Of a stretch of 64,000 nt of DNA, positions 45,726-54,562 are shown in pieces. The translations under genes were made by a program, and so were the position numbers. Source of the DNA: an uncultured Opitutales bacterium (GTDB lineage: Bacteria > Verrucomicrobiota > Verrucomicrobiia > Opitutales > Intestinicryptomonadaceae). The stretch spans positions 58,347 through 122,346 of the forward strand of contig URJJ01000002.1 in NCBI GenBank assembly GCA_900548185.1, in the 5' to 3' direction. Numbering within the stretch: the stretch's first letter is position 1; each line of letters begins with the position of its first letter. The notes under the pieces are model-generated. The model searched no databases. It was not told the DNA's origin and worked only from the letters and a program-made list of their open reading frames with translations.

Positions 45726-46775
45726 TCAGCGCCACCAGTTCCCGCCGAGCACCCGGCATGGGGTGTACATCTCCGCCTCGCCGGGCGCCATCGCCCTGAT
45801 TCCGGCCCACGGCGACCTGCGCCGCATGTCGGCCCCGGGGCCCGTGTTCGAGTGTTCGAGAAGACGCAGCCTGGGGCTTGAATCCGCGTAATCCATTCGC
45901 CATTTGTCGGGCCAGCCGCGCGGGTCGATTTCGGCGCACATCTCGGAGTCCAATATGGCGACCTTTGGGTATTTCTGCCACGGGCGGCCGAGCGCCACCG
46001 GCCTTCCGTCGTCGCCCCTGCGCGGGCTGGGCTGCGAATAGGTGAAGCGGCATCCCCTGAATACAAACCCGTATTTCTGGCCGTCCGGGGTCGCCGGGGC
46101 CGTTATCCAGCCCCCTCCGTAGCTTCGGATTTCGCAGGACTGGAAATAGCCGACGCCCCCGCCGTAGATGTAGTCGGTCCTGCCCGCTATCAGGCAGTTT
46201 TCAAAATAGCTGCGCCGCCCCTCGCCCCATAGGTAGAGCGTGTCCTGGTAGCCCAGTATGTCGCAGCCGAAAAACGACAGCCTGTCGCCGAGGAGCGTGA
46301 GGGCCTGCGCCTGCCCCCGGGGGCCTGCGGTGTTTTCAATCGTGAGGTTTTCAAGCCTGAACCCGTCTCCCAGCACGGTGAGGGTTGCGGAGGTCGCGGC
46401 GAAAGCCGGGTCCGATTCCCAGCGGGCCCGCATCTGCGGCGGCATTGCGGCGCGGTCTGCGAGCGGCGGGGAGCCGGACATGCAGTAGCTGATAACCGTG
46501 CCGCTGCGGCTTTCGCCGCGGATTGTGATATTTTTCCTGTCGGGAGGGACGATGAGCTTTTCGGATGCGTAGCGGCCGTTTTTTACGAGGATTAAGAATC
46601 GCCCGGCGGAGTTTGCCGGGGCCGAGTCTATGGCGGCTTGGAGAGAGGCGAAATCTCCGCCATGCGGGGCCACGACGCACGACGCCCTGCGGACCTCGGC
46701 GCGAGCCGGCATGAATGCGAGGCAGAGGATTGTACCCCCCGCCGCGCCCCGCCTGAGATTCCCCAAAATGTCCAT
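45726..46775 (-). CDS. Exported pectinesterase (carbohydrate esterase family 8)
   Basis: A 349-residue enzyme that removes methyl groups from galacturonan. A signal peptide (MDILGNLRRGAAGGTILCLA, cleavage near PARAEVRRA) leads into a right-handed beta-helix. Conserved CE8 elements are the ITIRGESRSGTVISY strand, GCDILGYQDTLYLW (active-site Gln/Asp region), GRTDYIYGGGVGYFQSCEI (variant of the GTVDFIFG motif with the nucleophile Asp), and LGRPW (catalytic Arg). Substitution of Val by Thr and Phe by Tyr in the nucleophile motif is modest. It is divergent from tolB and fits the polysaccharide-using lifestyle with the GH2 enzyme. Confidence 0.85.
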   Translation of the reverse strand: MDILGNLRRGAAGGTILCLAFMPARAEVRRASCVVAPHGGDFASLQAAIDSAPANSAGRFLILVKNGRYASEKLIVPPDRKNITIRGESRSGTVISYCMSGSPPLADRAAMPPQMRARWESDPAFAATSATLTVLGDGFRLENLTIENTAGPRGQAQALTLLGDRLSFFGCDILGYQDTLYLWGEGRRSYFENCLIAGRTDYIYGGGVGYFQSCEIRSYGGGWITAPATPDGQKYGFVFRGCRFTYSQPSPRRGDDGRPVALGRPWQKYPKVAILDSEMCAEIDPRGWPDKWRMDYADSSPRLRLLEHSNTGPGADMRRRSPWAGIRAMAPGEAEMYTPCRVLGGNWWR

Positions 46776-46958
46776 TTCCGGAAGCCAAGCCTGGGCATTT
46801 TGCGCCAGAATGCAAGATTCTCCCGCGCAGCTCCCGGAAAAACGCCCCGCCGGCCCCCCGGCAGGGCGGGGCGGAGCTTCCCGCAAAAAAATCGCGCAAA
46901 GTCCGGCGCGCGGGAAAAAAAGGTTGAAAAAAAACAAACTCGCCCAAGTATCAAGTTC

Positions 46959-48152
46959 ATGTTGAGGAAGATTTTCTTGGGAGCCATGCTGGCGGCGGCC
47001 GCGGCGCTCTCATTCGCACAGGAGGCCGGATACCAGGCCCCGGAACTTACCGTTGAAAAGAACTGGGATGTCAGCGCCCCCGTTTACCGGATAACAATAC
47101 ACGGCTCAAGCGACGCCGCGGCCCTCGCAAAGAGGGCCTTTTCTACGCACGGCAGCTTCAAAGTGGTGCAGGCAGACGGGCAGTACGCCTTCGACTTTGT
47201 AAAGGCCGGCGAAAACGCCGTGGCCGTGACAATCACCGGGGCCCGCCCCTTCACGCAGACGGTGCAGGGCAGAAGCCTCGCCGACGCCGTGGCCAGGGCC
47301 TGCGACCTCGTCGTTGCAAAGGTTCTCGGGCAGCCCGGATACTTCGCCGGCAAGCTCGCGTTTGTCTCCGACAGGACTGGAAAGACGGAGATTTACACGT
47401 CCGACATGCTCTTCCAGAACATACGGGCCCTGACCGCCGACAAGTCCGACTCGATGCTCCCGCACTGGTCTCCGGACGGCGGCAGGATTCTCTACACCGG
47501 ATACTACCGCACCCGGCTGATGGACCTTTACGAAATCAACCTTGCGGAAAATTCGCGCCGTACTTTCGCATCCTACAAGGGCACCAACACGGGCGGGGAG
47601 TACAGCCCAGACGGCGGGCGGGTCGCAATGATACTCACCTCGTCTGGCAATGCCGAAATATGGGTGAGCGACTCGAAGGGCTCAAACGTCAGGCGCGTCA
47701 CGAAAACCCCGTCAGTTGAGGCGTCGGCGTCGTGGTCCCCCGACGGCAGGGAGCTGGTTTTTTCAAGCGACGCCATGGGGGGGCCGCAGCTTTACAGGAT
47801 GCCGGCGGCGGGGGGCGCGATGAAGCGCATCCGCACAAACATCAGCAAATACTGCACTGAACCCGACTGGAACCCGCGCTTCCCGGACCTCATCGCTTTC
47901 ACCACCGCCAGCGGCAGGGGCTTCCAGGTCGCAGTCCACGACATGAAAACCGGCAAGACCGAAATCGTGACCTCCGGCGGCAGCTCCACCCTCCCCAAGT
48001 GGACCAACGACGGGCGGCACATCGTGTTCACTCGCTCCAACGGCAAAAGCCGCGCTCTGTACCTCGTCGATTCCATCACCAAAAAACAGACGCCGCTGCA
48101 CACCCCCAGCCTCGGAAACTGCGGGGAGGCGGACTACATATACAACAACTGA
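46959..48152 (+). CDS. tolB: TolB-like periplasmic beta-propeller protein
   Basis: A 397-residue protein with a signal peptide (MLRKIFLGAMLAAAAALSFA), an N-terminal alpha/beta domain and a six-bladed WD40-like propeller. Blade repeats read GKLAFVSDRTGKTEIYTSD, ALTADKSDSMLPHWSPDGGR, YSPDGGRVAMILTSSGN and ASWSPDGRELVFSSD. TolB works with Pal in the Tol system for outer-membrane integrity and division. The ATG at 46959 fits; a longer upstream frame is of no significance. thrH starts 12 bases downstream, so translation is likely coupled. It is divergent from pectinesterase. Confidence 0.9.
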   Translation: MLRKIFLGAMLAAAAALSFAQEAGYQAPELTVEKNWDVSAPVYRITIHGSSDAAALAKRAFSTHGSFKVVQADGQYAFDFVKAGENAVAVTITGARPFTQTVQGRSLADAVARACDLVVAKVLGQPGYFAGKLAFVSDRTGKTEIYTSDMLFQNIRALTADKSDSMLPHWSPDGGRILYTGYYRTRLMDLYEINLAENSRRTFASYKGTNTGGEYSPDGGRVAMILTSSGNAEIWVSDSKGSNVRRVTKTPSVEASASWSPDGRELVFSSDAMGGPQLYRMPAAGGAMKRIRTNISKYCTEPDWNPRFPDLIAFTTASGRGFQVAVHDMKTGKTEIVTSGGSSTLPKWTNDGRHIVFTRSNGKSRALYLVDSITKKQTPLHTPSLGNCGEADYIYNN

Positions 48153-48163
48153 CCCAGCCGAAA

Positions 48164-48766
48164 ATGGTACTTTTTGCTCTCGACCTGGAGGGGGTTTTCA
48201 TCCCTGAAATATGGATAGCCGTATCCCAGAAAACCGGAGTGGCGGAGCTTGCGCGCACCACGCGCGACGAGCCCGACTACGACAAGCTCATGCGCTACCG
48301 CCTCGGCATACTCGACCGCGAGGGGATAACCCTGCCCGACATCCAGAAGGTCATCGGCGAAATGGAGCCTTTGGAGGGCGCGGGCGCTTTCCTCGACTGG
48401 CTGAGGAGCGAGGGGCGCACGGTGATTCTCTCCGACACATTTGAGCAGTTTGCGCATCCGCTCATGAAAAAGCTCGGCTTTCCGACGCTATTCTGCCACG
48501 AGCTCGAAGTTGAAAGCGGCGGCAGAATATCGGGATACCGGCTCAGGCTCCCGGACCAGAAGCGCAGGTCCGTAGAGGCGTTCAGGGCCCTGAATTTCAG
48601 GGTCGTGGCATCCGGAGACTCCTACAACGACCTCTCCATGCTCCGCGCGGCCGACGGCGCCGCGCTCTACCGGCCCACTGAAAAGTTTGCGGCGGAAAAC
48701 CCCGACCTTCCCGTGGCCCGCGACTATGCGGAGCTAAAATCAATATTTCAAAAACTAACGGCTTAA
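48164..48766 (+). CDS. thrH: ThrH-type phosphoserine phosphatase/homoserine phosphotransferase
   Basis: A 200-residue HAD-superfamily enzyme of the ThrH family: the N-terminal motif [13 protein letters not shown] replaces the usual DxDGT with DLEG, then [20 protein letters not shown] and the motif [18 protein letters not shown]. The motif III Lys and motif [12 protein letters not shown] are present. ThrH members dephosphorylate phosphoserine and transfer phosphate to homoserine. The start at 48164 lies 12 bases after tolB. purM follows after 5 bases, so the three genes form one operon. Confidence 0.92.
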   Translation: MVLFALDLEGVFIPEIWIAVSQKTGVAELARTTRDEPDYDKLMRYRLGILDREGITLPDIQKVIGEMEPLEGAGAFLDWLRSEGRTVILSDTFEQFAHPLMKKLGFPTLFCHELEVESGGRISGYRLRLPDQKRRSVEAFRALNFRVVASGDSYNDLSMLRAADGAALYRPTEKFAAENPDLPVARDYAELKSIFQKLTA

Positions 48767-48770
48767 AGAC

Positions 48771-49982
48771 ATGGCGACATCAAAAGAAAGACGTCCGCAG
48801 AAAGACAGGTACGCCGCGCGCGGGGTATCATCATCCAAGGAAGACGTCCACGCTGCGGTGGACAAGCTCGACAGGGGCCTCTTCCCCAAGGCGTTCTGCA
48901 AGATAACCAAGGACTTCCTGACGGGCGATCCCGCCAAGTGCAACGTGATACACTCCGACGGGAGCGGCACCAAGTCTATAATCGCCTACCTCCATTACAG
49001 GGAGACCGGCGACGCCTCCGTGTTCCGGGGAATCTCGCAGGACTCCATCGTGATGAACGTCGACGACCTCCTCTGCATAGGGGCGCTCGACGGGGTTGTG
49101 ATTTCCAACACCGTGAACCGGAACGCCTCAGCATTTCCCGCCGCGGCGCTCGCCGAGCTCATAAACGGCGCGGAAGATTTCACCGCAAAGCTGCGCAAGC
49201 TCGGCTTCAAAGCCCAGCCCGGCGGCGGGGAGACGGCCGATGTCGGGGATCTGACCGGATGCGTGGTTGTCGATTCCTGCGCCGTCGCCGTAATGGACAG
49301 AAAGTCCCTCCTGATGCCCCGCGGAATCTCAAGCGGCCTCGCGATAGTGGGGCTTGCCTCCGACGGCAGGGCCAAGTACGAGGACTTTGAAAATAGCGGC
49401 ATCGGCTCAAACGGCCTTACCAGCGCCCGCCACGACATGCTCTCGCCCTACTACCGCAAGAAGTATCCCGAGACATACGACCCCCATACTGAAAAGGCCC
49501 TCGTTTACTGCGGCCCGTACAGGCTGGAAGACCCGCTTCCCGGCTCTGACATGACGGTGGGGCAGGCCCTGCTTTCCCCCACGCGCACTTACGCCCCGGT
49601 CGTCGCAAAGATTGTAAAGAAATTTCCGGGCCTCATAAAGGGCATAATACACTGTTCCGGCGGCGGCCAGACGAAGTGCATGCGCTTTGGAAACGGAGTT
49701 CATTTCATAAAGGACGCCCCATTCACGCCCCCGCCGGTATTCCGCGCCATACAGAAGGCGAGCGGAACATCCACAAGGGAGATGTACAAGGTTTACAACA
49801 TGGGCCACCGCATGGAAATCTACTGCAAGCCCGCGGACGCCCGCAAGGTCATCGACGTTGCAAAGGGCTTCGGAATAGCGGCAAAGATAGTCGGGCGCAC
49901 GGAAAAGAGCGCGCGTGCGGACGGTAAAAACCACCTTACGCTCACGGCCGCTGGCGAGGTAAACGAATACGTCCAGGACTAG
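48771..49982 (+). CDS. purM: Phosphoribosylformylglycinamidine cyclo-ligase-like protein (AIR synthase family)
   Basis: A 403-residue ATP-dependent enzyme of the AIRS/PurM family, which closes the imidazole ring in purine synthesis. Visible features are an N-terminal [18 protein letters not shown], the acidic metal-binding loops around [31 protein letters not shown] and [21 protein letters not shown] and a C-terminal glycine-rich [13 protein letters not shown]. It is longer than the E. coli enzyme (345 residues), mainly by an N-terminal extension and an inserted middle segment, as in several Bacteroidota/Verrucomicrobiota PurM-like proteins. The third gene of the tolB-thrH-purM cluster. Confidence 0.88.
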   Translation: MATSKERRPQKDRYAARGVSSSKEDVHAAVDKLDRGLFPKAFCKITKDFLTGDPAKCNVIHSDGSGTKSIIAYLHYRETGDASVFRGISQDSIVMNVDDLLCIGALDGVVISNTVNRNASAFPAAALAELINGAEDFTAKLRKLGFKAQPGGGETADVGDLTGCVVVDSCAVAVMDRKSLLMPRGISSGLAIVGLASDGRAKYEDFENSGIGSNGLTSARHDMLSPYYRKKYPETYDPHTEKALVYCGPYRLEDPLPGSDMTVGQALLSPTRTYAPVVAKIVKKFPGLIKGIIHCSGGGQTKCMRFGNGVHFIKDAPFTPPPVFRAIQKASGTSTREMYKVYNMGHRMEIYCKPADARKVIDVAKGFGIAAKIVGRTEKSARADGKNHLTLTAAGEVNEYVQD

Positions 49983-50689
49983 CGCGCCTGCCTCCTCCTC
50001 CGCGCCTCTCGGACGCCACTCCGCAGGGGTGGAGTCCGGCAGGGCATGCGCCCTGGCGGACTGGGTGCGGGGGCTGCGGTGCGCATGGCAAACGGAATGC
50101 GGCGCGCCGGAATGTCTTGCCGCCCCCGCATACGCTTTCGTCCGCATTTGAAAATACCGTAAAAGCGGCATTCTTATGTGCGCTTTTGCTATGCCTTTTC
50201 CCCGTCGCCGTATGGGCCGTATCGAATACGGCATGCTCCCCATAAAAGGCGCATCCCATTTATGGACGGGCAAAAAGCCGCGAACTTCCCGCAGGCATGA
50301 AAAATCCCGCTCCGGCAGCGTTTGCGATATTTCCGGATTTCACCTTTCAAATATCCGCGCCGTGCGGAAAAAATGATTCCGCCTCCCGCTTCAAAACCCG
50401 GCAAGCCCGTCGCGGGGGAGGGGAGATTTCCGGTCCGGCGCGCAATTTTGAAGGGGGGCGTCGAAACCTGCGGCAGGGCGGAGAATTTTAAGAAACCCAT
50501 TCCATTTTTTTGAAGGGGAGCGAAGAGATTTCCAAGCCCAAAGACTTAAAAACAGGCATCCGCATTGAAGCCGTAAAACGGCTGCGCACATGCAGCGCAA
50601 AAATAAAGGCGGAACGCTTCGTGGAAATTTCGCAATCCGTTTGCGGATGTCCGCCGCGAAAGGGTGAGGCGGCATCCGAACAAATAGAA
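49983..50689. other. Spacer after purM, no gene seen
   Basis: GC-rich to mixed DNA with no supportable coding sequence. Short frames (for example 50510-50698 plus) have no ribosome-binding site or motif. The strong hairpin at 50690 closes the stretch. Confidence 0.5.
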
Positions 50690-50719
50690 GGCCGGTAGTC
50701 TACCCCAAGACTACCGGCC
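50690..50719 (+). terminator. Very strong 12-bp hairpin with T-rich tail
   Basis: GGCCGGTAGTCT, loop ACCCCA, AGACTACCGGCC: a perfect stem followed by GTTTATTTTCTATCTTATTT. It has terminator character on the plus strand, yet no gene precedes it for 700 bases, so it may end an RNA gene or be the purM read-through terminator. Confidence 0.6.
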
Positions 50720-50925
50720 AGTTTATTTTCTATCTTATTTACCCCATCTCCCAATCACGAGAGAAATAGTTTTTTAATGTTGTCTATTAGAATCGCTATT
50801 TTTCCAAAAAAGTCAAGGGATTTTTTGCATTTTTATTTTTTTTCAAAATAGGCTAGCAATCAACCACTTGCAAAAAAAGACGGAGAAATTCTTTCAAAGA
50901 ATCCCGGCTTAAAGCATCCGAATGT

Positions 50926-51402
50926 TCAATTTTCAGAGGCCATGTTCTTCCTTTTGAACTCGTCCAGTTTCTGCACAAAGTCGGCGGGGCGGCCAGACCA
51001 TATCCGGATGCTCTCATATTTCTTCGATTTCGGATCCAATATGAAGGCGCTGGTGGAGCTAACCTTGAAGAAATCTACAGTATCCCTGTCGCGCGAATTC
51101 TGGGCATAGGCAATATCGCCCTTGTAAATGATTTTTATAATAGAGCATACAAGATTTTCCTGGGCGTATTTTTTGAACTCCCTGGAATAAAGGTGGGTGG
51201 TTTTGATGCGCCGGTCCCCGCCGTAGGAAAACATTACAATCAAAGGCTTGTTCTCGTCGGAAGCCTTTTTCAGGGCGGCATTGTAGTTGTCAAACCAGGT
51301 TTGGGCGTGGGAGACTGGCGAAAACGCTGCCGCCAATGCAAAAAACGCAAAAATCCGGATCCAAAAAGTGAAGTCGAAACGCGCGAGATATGAACTTTTC
51401 AT
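50926..51402 (-). CDS. Exported thioredoxin-fold protein lacking the CxxC motif
   Basis: A 158-residue protein. The N-terminal signal peptide is clear (IFAFFALAAAFSPVSHAQ). The rest has the layout of a thioredoxin-like domain: WFDNYNAALKKASDENKPLIVMFSY, a surface helix (YSREFKKYAQENLV), the cis-Pro-like turn replaced by SSTSAFILDP, and a final helix. The usual WCxxC is replaced (GGDRRI), so redox activity is unlikely. No partner gene is evident. Confidence 0.65.
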   Translation of the reverse strand: MKSSYLARFDFTFWIRIFAFFALAAAFSPVSHAQTWFDNYNAALKKASDENKPLIVMFSYGGDRRIKTTHLYSREFKKYAQENLVCSIIKIIYKGDIAYAQNSRDRDTVDFFKVSSTSAFILDPKSKKYESIRIWSGRPADFVQKLDEFKRKNMASEN

Positions 51403-51975
51403 GATATTTATGGTGTCGGAGGTTTAAAACAGCCGCGAATGATCCGAAGGGTTTGGCGGGAAGCGCACCATTGCAATAGCCGTCTTTGTTTATCATTATA
51501 GAAATAATATTTATAAGTGATGTCAATTAAAAATGCCGCATCCGCAAGCTGCCCCAAAAAACGGTGAATCCGTCGGCTTTGCGGCACACTCCGCTTGCAT
51601 TGCGGAAAAGGGCGGCGGAAAAATCTTCCATCCGTCCGGTATTCAGGAGGGCAGCGCACTGCTTGGCATGTATATTTTGGGGGCTGACATAGATTAGAAT
51701 GCCCCGAAAAAACGAAAAAGCGGACGGCCTCTCGCGGGCGGGCGCTGCGGGACTTCATTTCCGCAAAAGAATTTCACCTGAAAAATCCGCATTCCATATT
51801 CATTTTTTTGCCTGCACCTCTTTTGAAGTTTTGCGGGTGGAGACATCGCATCCGGTTGGGATTTGCCGCGAAAGCCGCGCGCGGGGGGGGGCCAAACGCT
51901 GAATGCGCACGGATGCAGGACGGGAGATTGCGCGCGCCTTGCCAGAGTGAATCAGAAACAGCCTGCGCCTCCGGA
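51403..51975. other. Spacer containing one hairpin-repeat copy, no gene seen
   Basis: No coding frame with support. The hairpin repeat at 51674-51712 is the only recognisable element. Confidence 0.5.
51674..51712 (-). repeat. Hairpin repeat copy
   Basis: On the minus strand TTTTTTCGGGGCATTCTAATCT and then ATGTCAGCCCCC: the GGGGC and GCCCC arms pair perfectly. The core matches the right end of the 35.3-35.8 kb element and the copy at 38406. Confidence 0.6.
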
Positions 51976-52260
51976 CTACTTTTGGCTTTTTGCCCTGGGA
52001 TAGATGCCTACCCCTCCTCCGCCCGACGCGCCGCCCGAAGACGGGGAGTGAATCCCGCCTCCGCCGACATACCCGCCCCGGCCGTCATACACGAGCGATT
52101 CCTCGCCGAACAGCTTCTTGTCTAGCCAGTCTAGACCGATTCCCCTGTACCATGCCGTTTCGGTGACGCCATCGGGTCCTGAGGTTTTCGTTTCGCGCCC
52201 CACGCATCCTGCAAGGAGCGCCGCCGCCGTGGCGGCCGTAAAAAATGCGGCTTTTCCCAT
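51976..52260 (-). CDS. Small lipoprotein
   Basis: A 94-residue protein with a signal and lipobox (MGKAAFFTAATAAALLAGC), then about 30 residues with GLDWLDKKLFGEESLVYD and a glycine/serine-rich tail. It is 19 bases downstream of the 203-residue exported protein on the same strand, so the two are probably co-transcribed. Function unknown. Confidence 0.7.
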   Translation of the reverse strand: MGKAAFFTAATAAALLAGCVGRETKTSGPDGVTETAWYRGIGLDWLDKKLFGEESLVYDGRGGYVGGGGIHSPSSGGASGGGGVGIYPRAKSQK

Positions 52261-52279
52261 AAAAACTCCGTCTTGACGG

Positions 52280-52891
52280 CTATTGTACCATTCCCTTTTT
52301 GCCGGACTCCAGAAACTTCCTGAATTCCTCCTGCGCCGGCGGCTTTCCTTTCGCCTGTTTTTCGCCAAGCTCCGTGATTTCTGCGGCATCCATGCCTTCC
52401 AGCCGTCTGGAAAGTCCGTCGACTATGTTGTCCCAATGGAATTTTGCGGCGGCTTTTTCCTCTTCGGTGGCGGAGGCCGGGTCTATAACGAGTTTGTCGC
52501 GCGCCGGATAGGCCATCACCGCATCGACAAAAAGGCGCATTCCCGCCGCCTGAAAACGCACGCGCTCGGCCGGTTCCAGAGCGTCTGTCATTTCCTTCAC
52601 GCTCTTTATCATGGCTTCGCGGCTAGAGGAATCCAGGCGCGGGGCGGATATTGCTTCCACAAATTCCGCAGTGAGGGAAGCCTCGTTCATCGCCTCCAAT
52701 ACGCCCCTATCCAGAACCTCCCCTGAGCGGACGGCGGGAGCGGCCCGGTTTTGCCGCGCGGGTTCTGGCTTCGCAGCCGACGGAACTTCTTCTGCGGAAT
52801 GCGCCGGAGCCTCCCGCCAGGGCCGGAGGGCCAGCGCAGCCGCCAGCGCCGCTGCGGAAGCTACGATTGCGATTTTATGCAGTGTTTTCAT
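52280..52891 (-). CDS. Exported or membrane-anchored helical protein of unknown function
   Basis: A 203-residue protein. An N-terminal hydrophobic helix (MKTLHKIAIVASAAALAAALA) is followed by a Pro/Ala/Glu-rich stretch and a helical C-terminal domain of about 140 residues (TDALEPAERVRFQAAGMRLF, WDNIVDGLSRRLEGMDAAEI). No family recognised. It pairs with the small lipoprotein downstream. Confidence 0.65.
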   Translation of the reverse strand: MKTLHKIAIVASAAALAAALALRPWREAPAHSAEEVPSAAKPEPARQNRAAPAVRSGEVLDRGVLEAMNEASLTAEFVEAISAPRLDSSSREAMIKSVKEMTDALEPAERVRFQAAGMRLFVDAVMAYPARDKLVIDPASATEEEKAAAKFHWDNIVDGLSRRLEGMDAAEITELGEKQAKGKPPAQEEFRKFLESGKKGMVQ

Positions 52892-53326
52892 TTTGCAGCC
52901 GGGATGGTCTGGGCCGCGCAGCTTTCGGGAGAACCCGCCCGCTAAGCGGGGCAGGGGAAATTCCGGCCCGAAAGGCGCATGCCGAATATATGGACATGCT
53001 AAAAGCGCGCATGTTTTTTTAAAGCGTAAAATTTGCCCCGGAATATTTTTTGCCGGACTTTATCCCATGCGGATTTTCCATATTTTTCCCGCATTTTGCA
53101 AATCCCGCTACAATGCCCTGAAAGCCGCGCCCTCCCGGCAAAGGGCGGAAGGGCGGCCCGCCATACTCCGCCTTGCACGCGCGCGGCGGCTCCGGATTTC
53201 ATGCGGCAAAAACGGTAAACCGCCGTTTGAAGCGGCGGCCCTTGGGGGTAGTCGGGGCGTTTAATTTGTACGCAGGCGCATGCTGCGGCGCATATATAAC
53301 GGGGTCCAGACCCGCCGGGGCTTCCC
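52892..53326. other. Spacer with a small hairpin, no gene seen
   Basis: No coding frame with support. A hairpin CCGCCGTTTGAAGCGGCGG (53221-53239) resembles the one at 61607. Confidence 0.5.
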
Positions 53327-54301
53327 CTAGTCGGTGTCGAACCCGGCGCGCCTGAACATGCCTATCACGTCCTCCACGGAACGCCCGCGGCTCTTTGCCG
53401 TGTCCGGGGCCTTGTCGCGCGGATTTTTTCCGGATTCCGCGTAGAGGGAGTTCGCCCCTGAACGCAGGCTCAGCATTTCCGGTTCGTGAACGGCCACGCT
53501 CCTCATTTCGGAATTTCCCGCAGACGCTGCCGCCACAACGGCGACAATCTGGGCCAGGCGCTCAGGCGTGATTTCGGGGTTTGCCGAGAGCCTTGAGCCC
53601 TCGAAGTTGACGCGCGCCATCGCGGCGTTTTGGAAGCATGAAAACTCGTTTGCAACCGATATTTGCTCCACTATTTCGCGGCTTGTGTGCTCGCTTCCGA
53701 TGGGCTCGCAGCAGGTGTACCAGTCCAGCCCGGCGGATTTTATCGCGTCTATCGTCGCTATTCTGGAGGCTGGCTCCAGCGCCGTGTCCGTGCCTTCGCG
53801 CAGGCGCAGGACGTGGTATGCGCCGCTTGCGCCCTCCCGCCGCAGGGCGTCTAAATAGTCGCGCCCGCAGTCGCCGATATTGGCGACCAGCTTCACGCTC
53901 GCGGGGACGGCCTTTCTCACCGCGCGGAATGCCGCCAGCACCCTGTCGCGGTCGAAGTCGTGCATGGCCATGAGAAAGAGCGCGAAGAGCTTTCCGGAGG
54001 ATGTCATTTCGAGGGCCCTTTCGACTATTTCGGCTTCGGGCATGAATTCGTTTGCGCTGTTTGAGCTTTGGGCGAAGGTGCAGAATGCGCAGTCGGCGGG
54101 GCAGGGCTTGTTTTCAATGCCGATTTGCCCAAGAACCATCACCTTGTTTGAGAACCTCCTGCGCATCATGGCGTCGGCCCGCCTGCGCAGCTCTGCGGCT
54201 TCCGGAGTGTTTTCGCCGAGGCTTGCCAGATGGAGAAGCTCGTCGAATGAGGGCGTTTTTCCCGATTCCGCCCTGTCCATTATTTTTGCAGTCAAATCCA
54301 T
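53327..54301 (-). CDS. Radical SAM enzyme, BioB/HydE-like
   Basis: A 324-residue protein. The [4Fe-4S] cluster motif CPADCAFCTF is at residues ~62-71, with ADAMMRRRFSNKVMVLGQIGIENKP just before, as in biotin synthase-type radical SAM enzymes. Further TIM-barrel strands (LVANIGDCGRDYLDALR, YHVLRLREGTDTALEP, WYTCCEPIGSEHTSREIVE) and a short C-terminal extension follow. No biotin operon or second [2Fe-2S] ligand set is obvious, so the substrate is open: it could make biotin, or another small-molecule radical product. The ATG at 54301 has the conserved N-terminal helix. Confidence 0.75.
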   Translation of the reverse strand: MDLTAKIMDRAESGKTPSFDELLHLASLGENTPEAAELRRRADAMMRRRFSNKVMVLGQIGIENKPCPADCAFCTFAQSSNSANEFMPEAEIVERALEMTSSGKLFALFLMAMHDFDRDRVLAAFRAVRKAVPASVKLVANIGDCGRDYLDALRREGASGAYHVLRLREGTDTALEPASRIATIDAIKSAGLDWYTCCEPIGSEHTSREIVEQISVANEFSCFQNAAMARVNFEGSRLSANPEITPERLAQIVAVVAAASAGNSEMRSVAVHEPEMLSLRSGANSLYAESGKNPRDKAPDTAKSRGRSVEDVIGMFRRAGFDTD

Positions 54302-54562
54302 GCAGCCGATATTGCATCGGGCTTTTTTGCGCGGCAAGGCGAAAATTTTCCGCGCGTTTTGCAAATCCCGCGATGGGCGTTCGGGACTTCTGCGGCGCGC
54401 CGCCTCTCCGGCCGGGATTTGCGCGGGCGGATTTTCGGAATCTTGGTCGCGCCGGGGCGGAAGGCCGGCTGCATGGGGCGGGGCCGGGAAATGGGCTGGA
54501 GCTCCGGGAGAGTGGCGTTTTTTCTTTTGTGCGGCGGGATTTTGTGCTTTTGTGCGTGGATT

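Noticed and set aside
50510..50698. A 62-codon frame ending at the strong hairpin
   Set aside because: A weak GAAGGGGAG motif precedes it, but composition and lack of similarity make it no better than chance.
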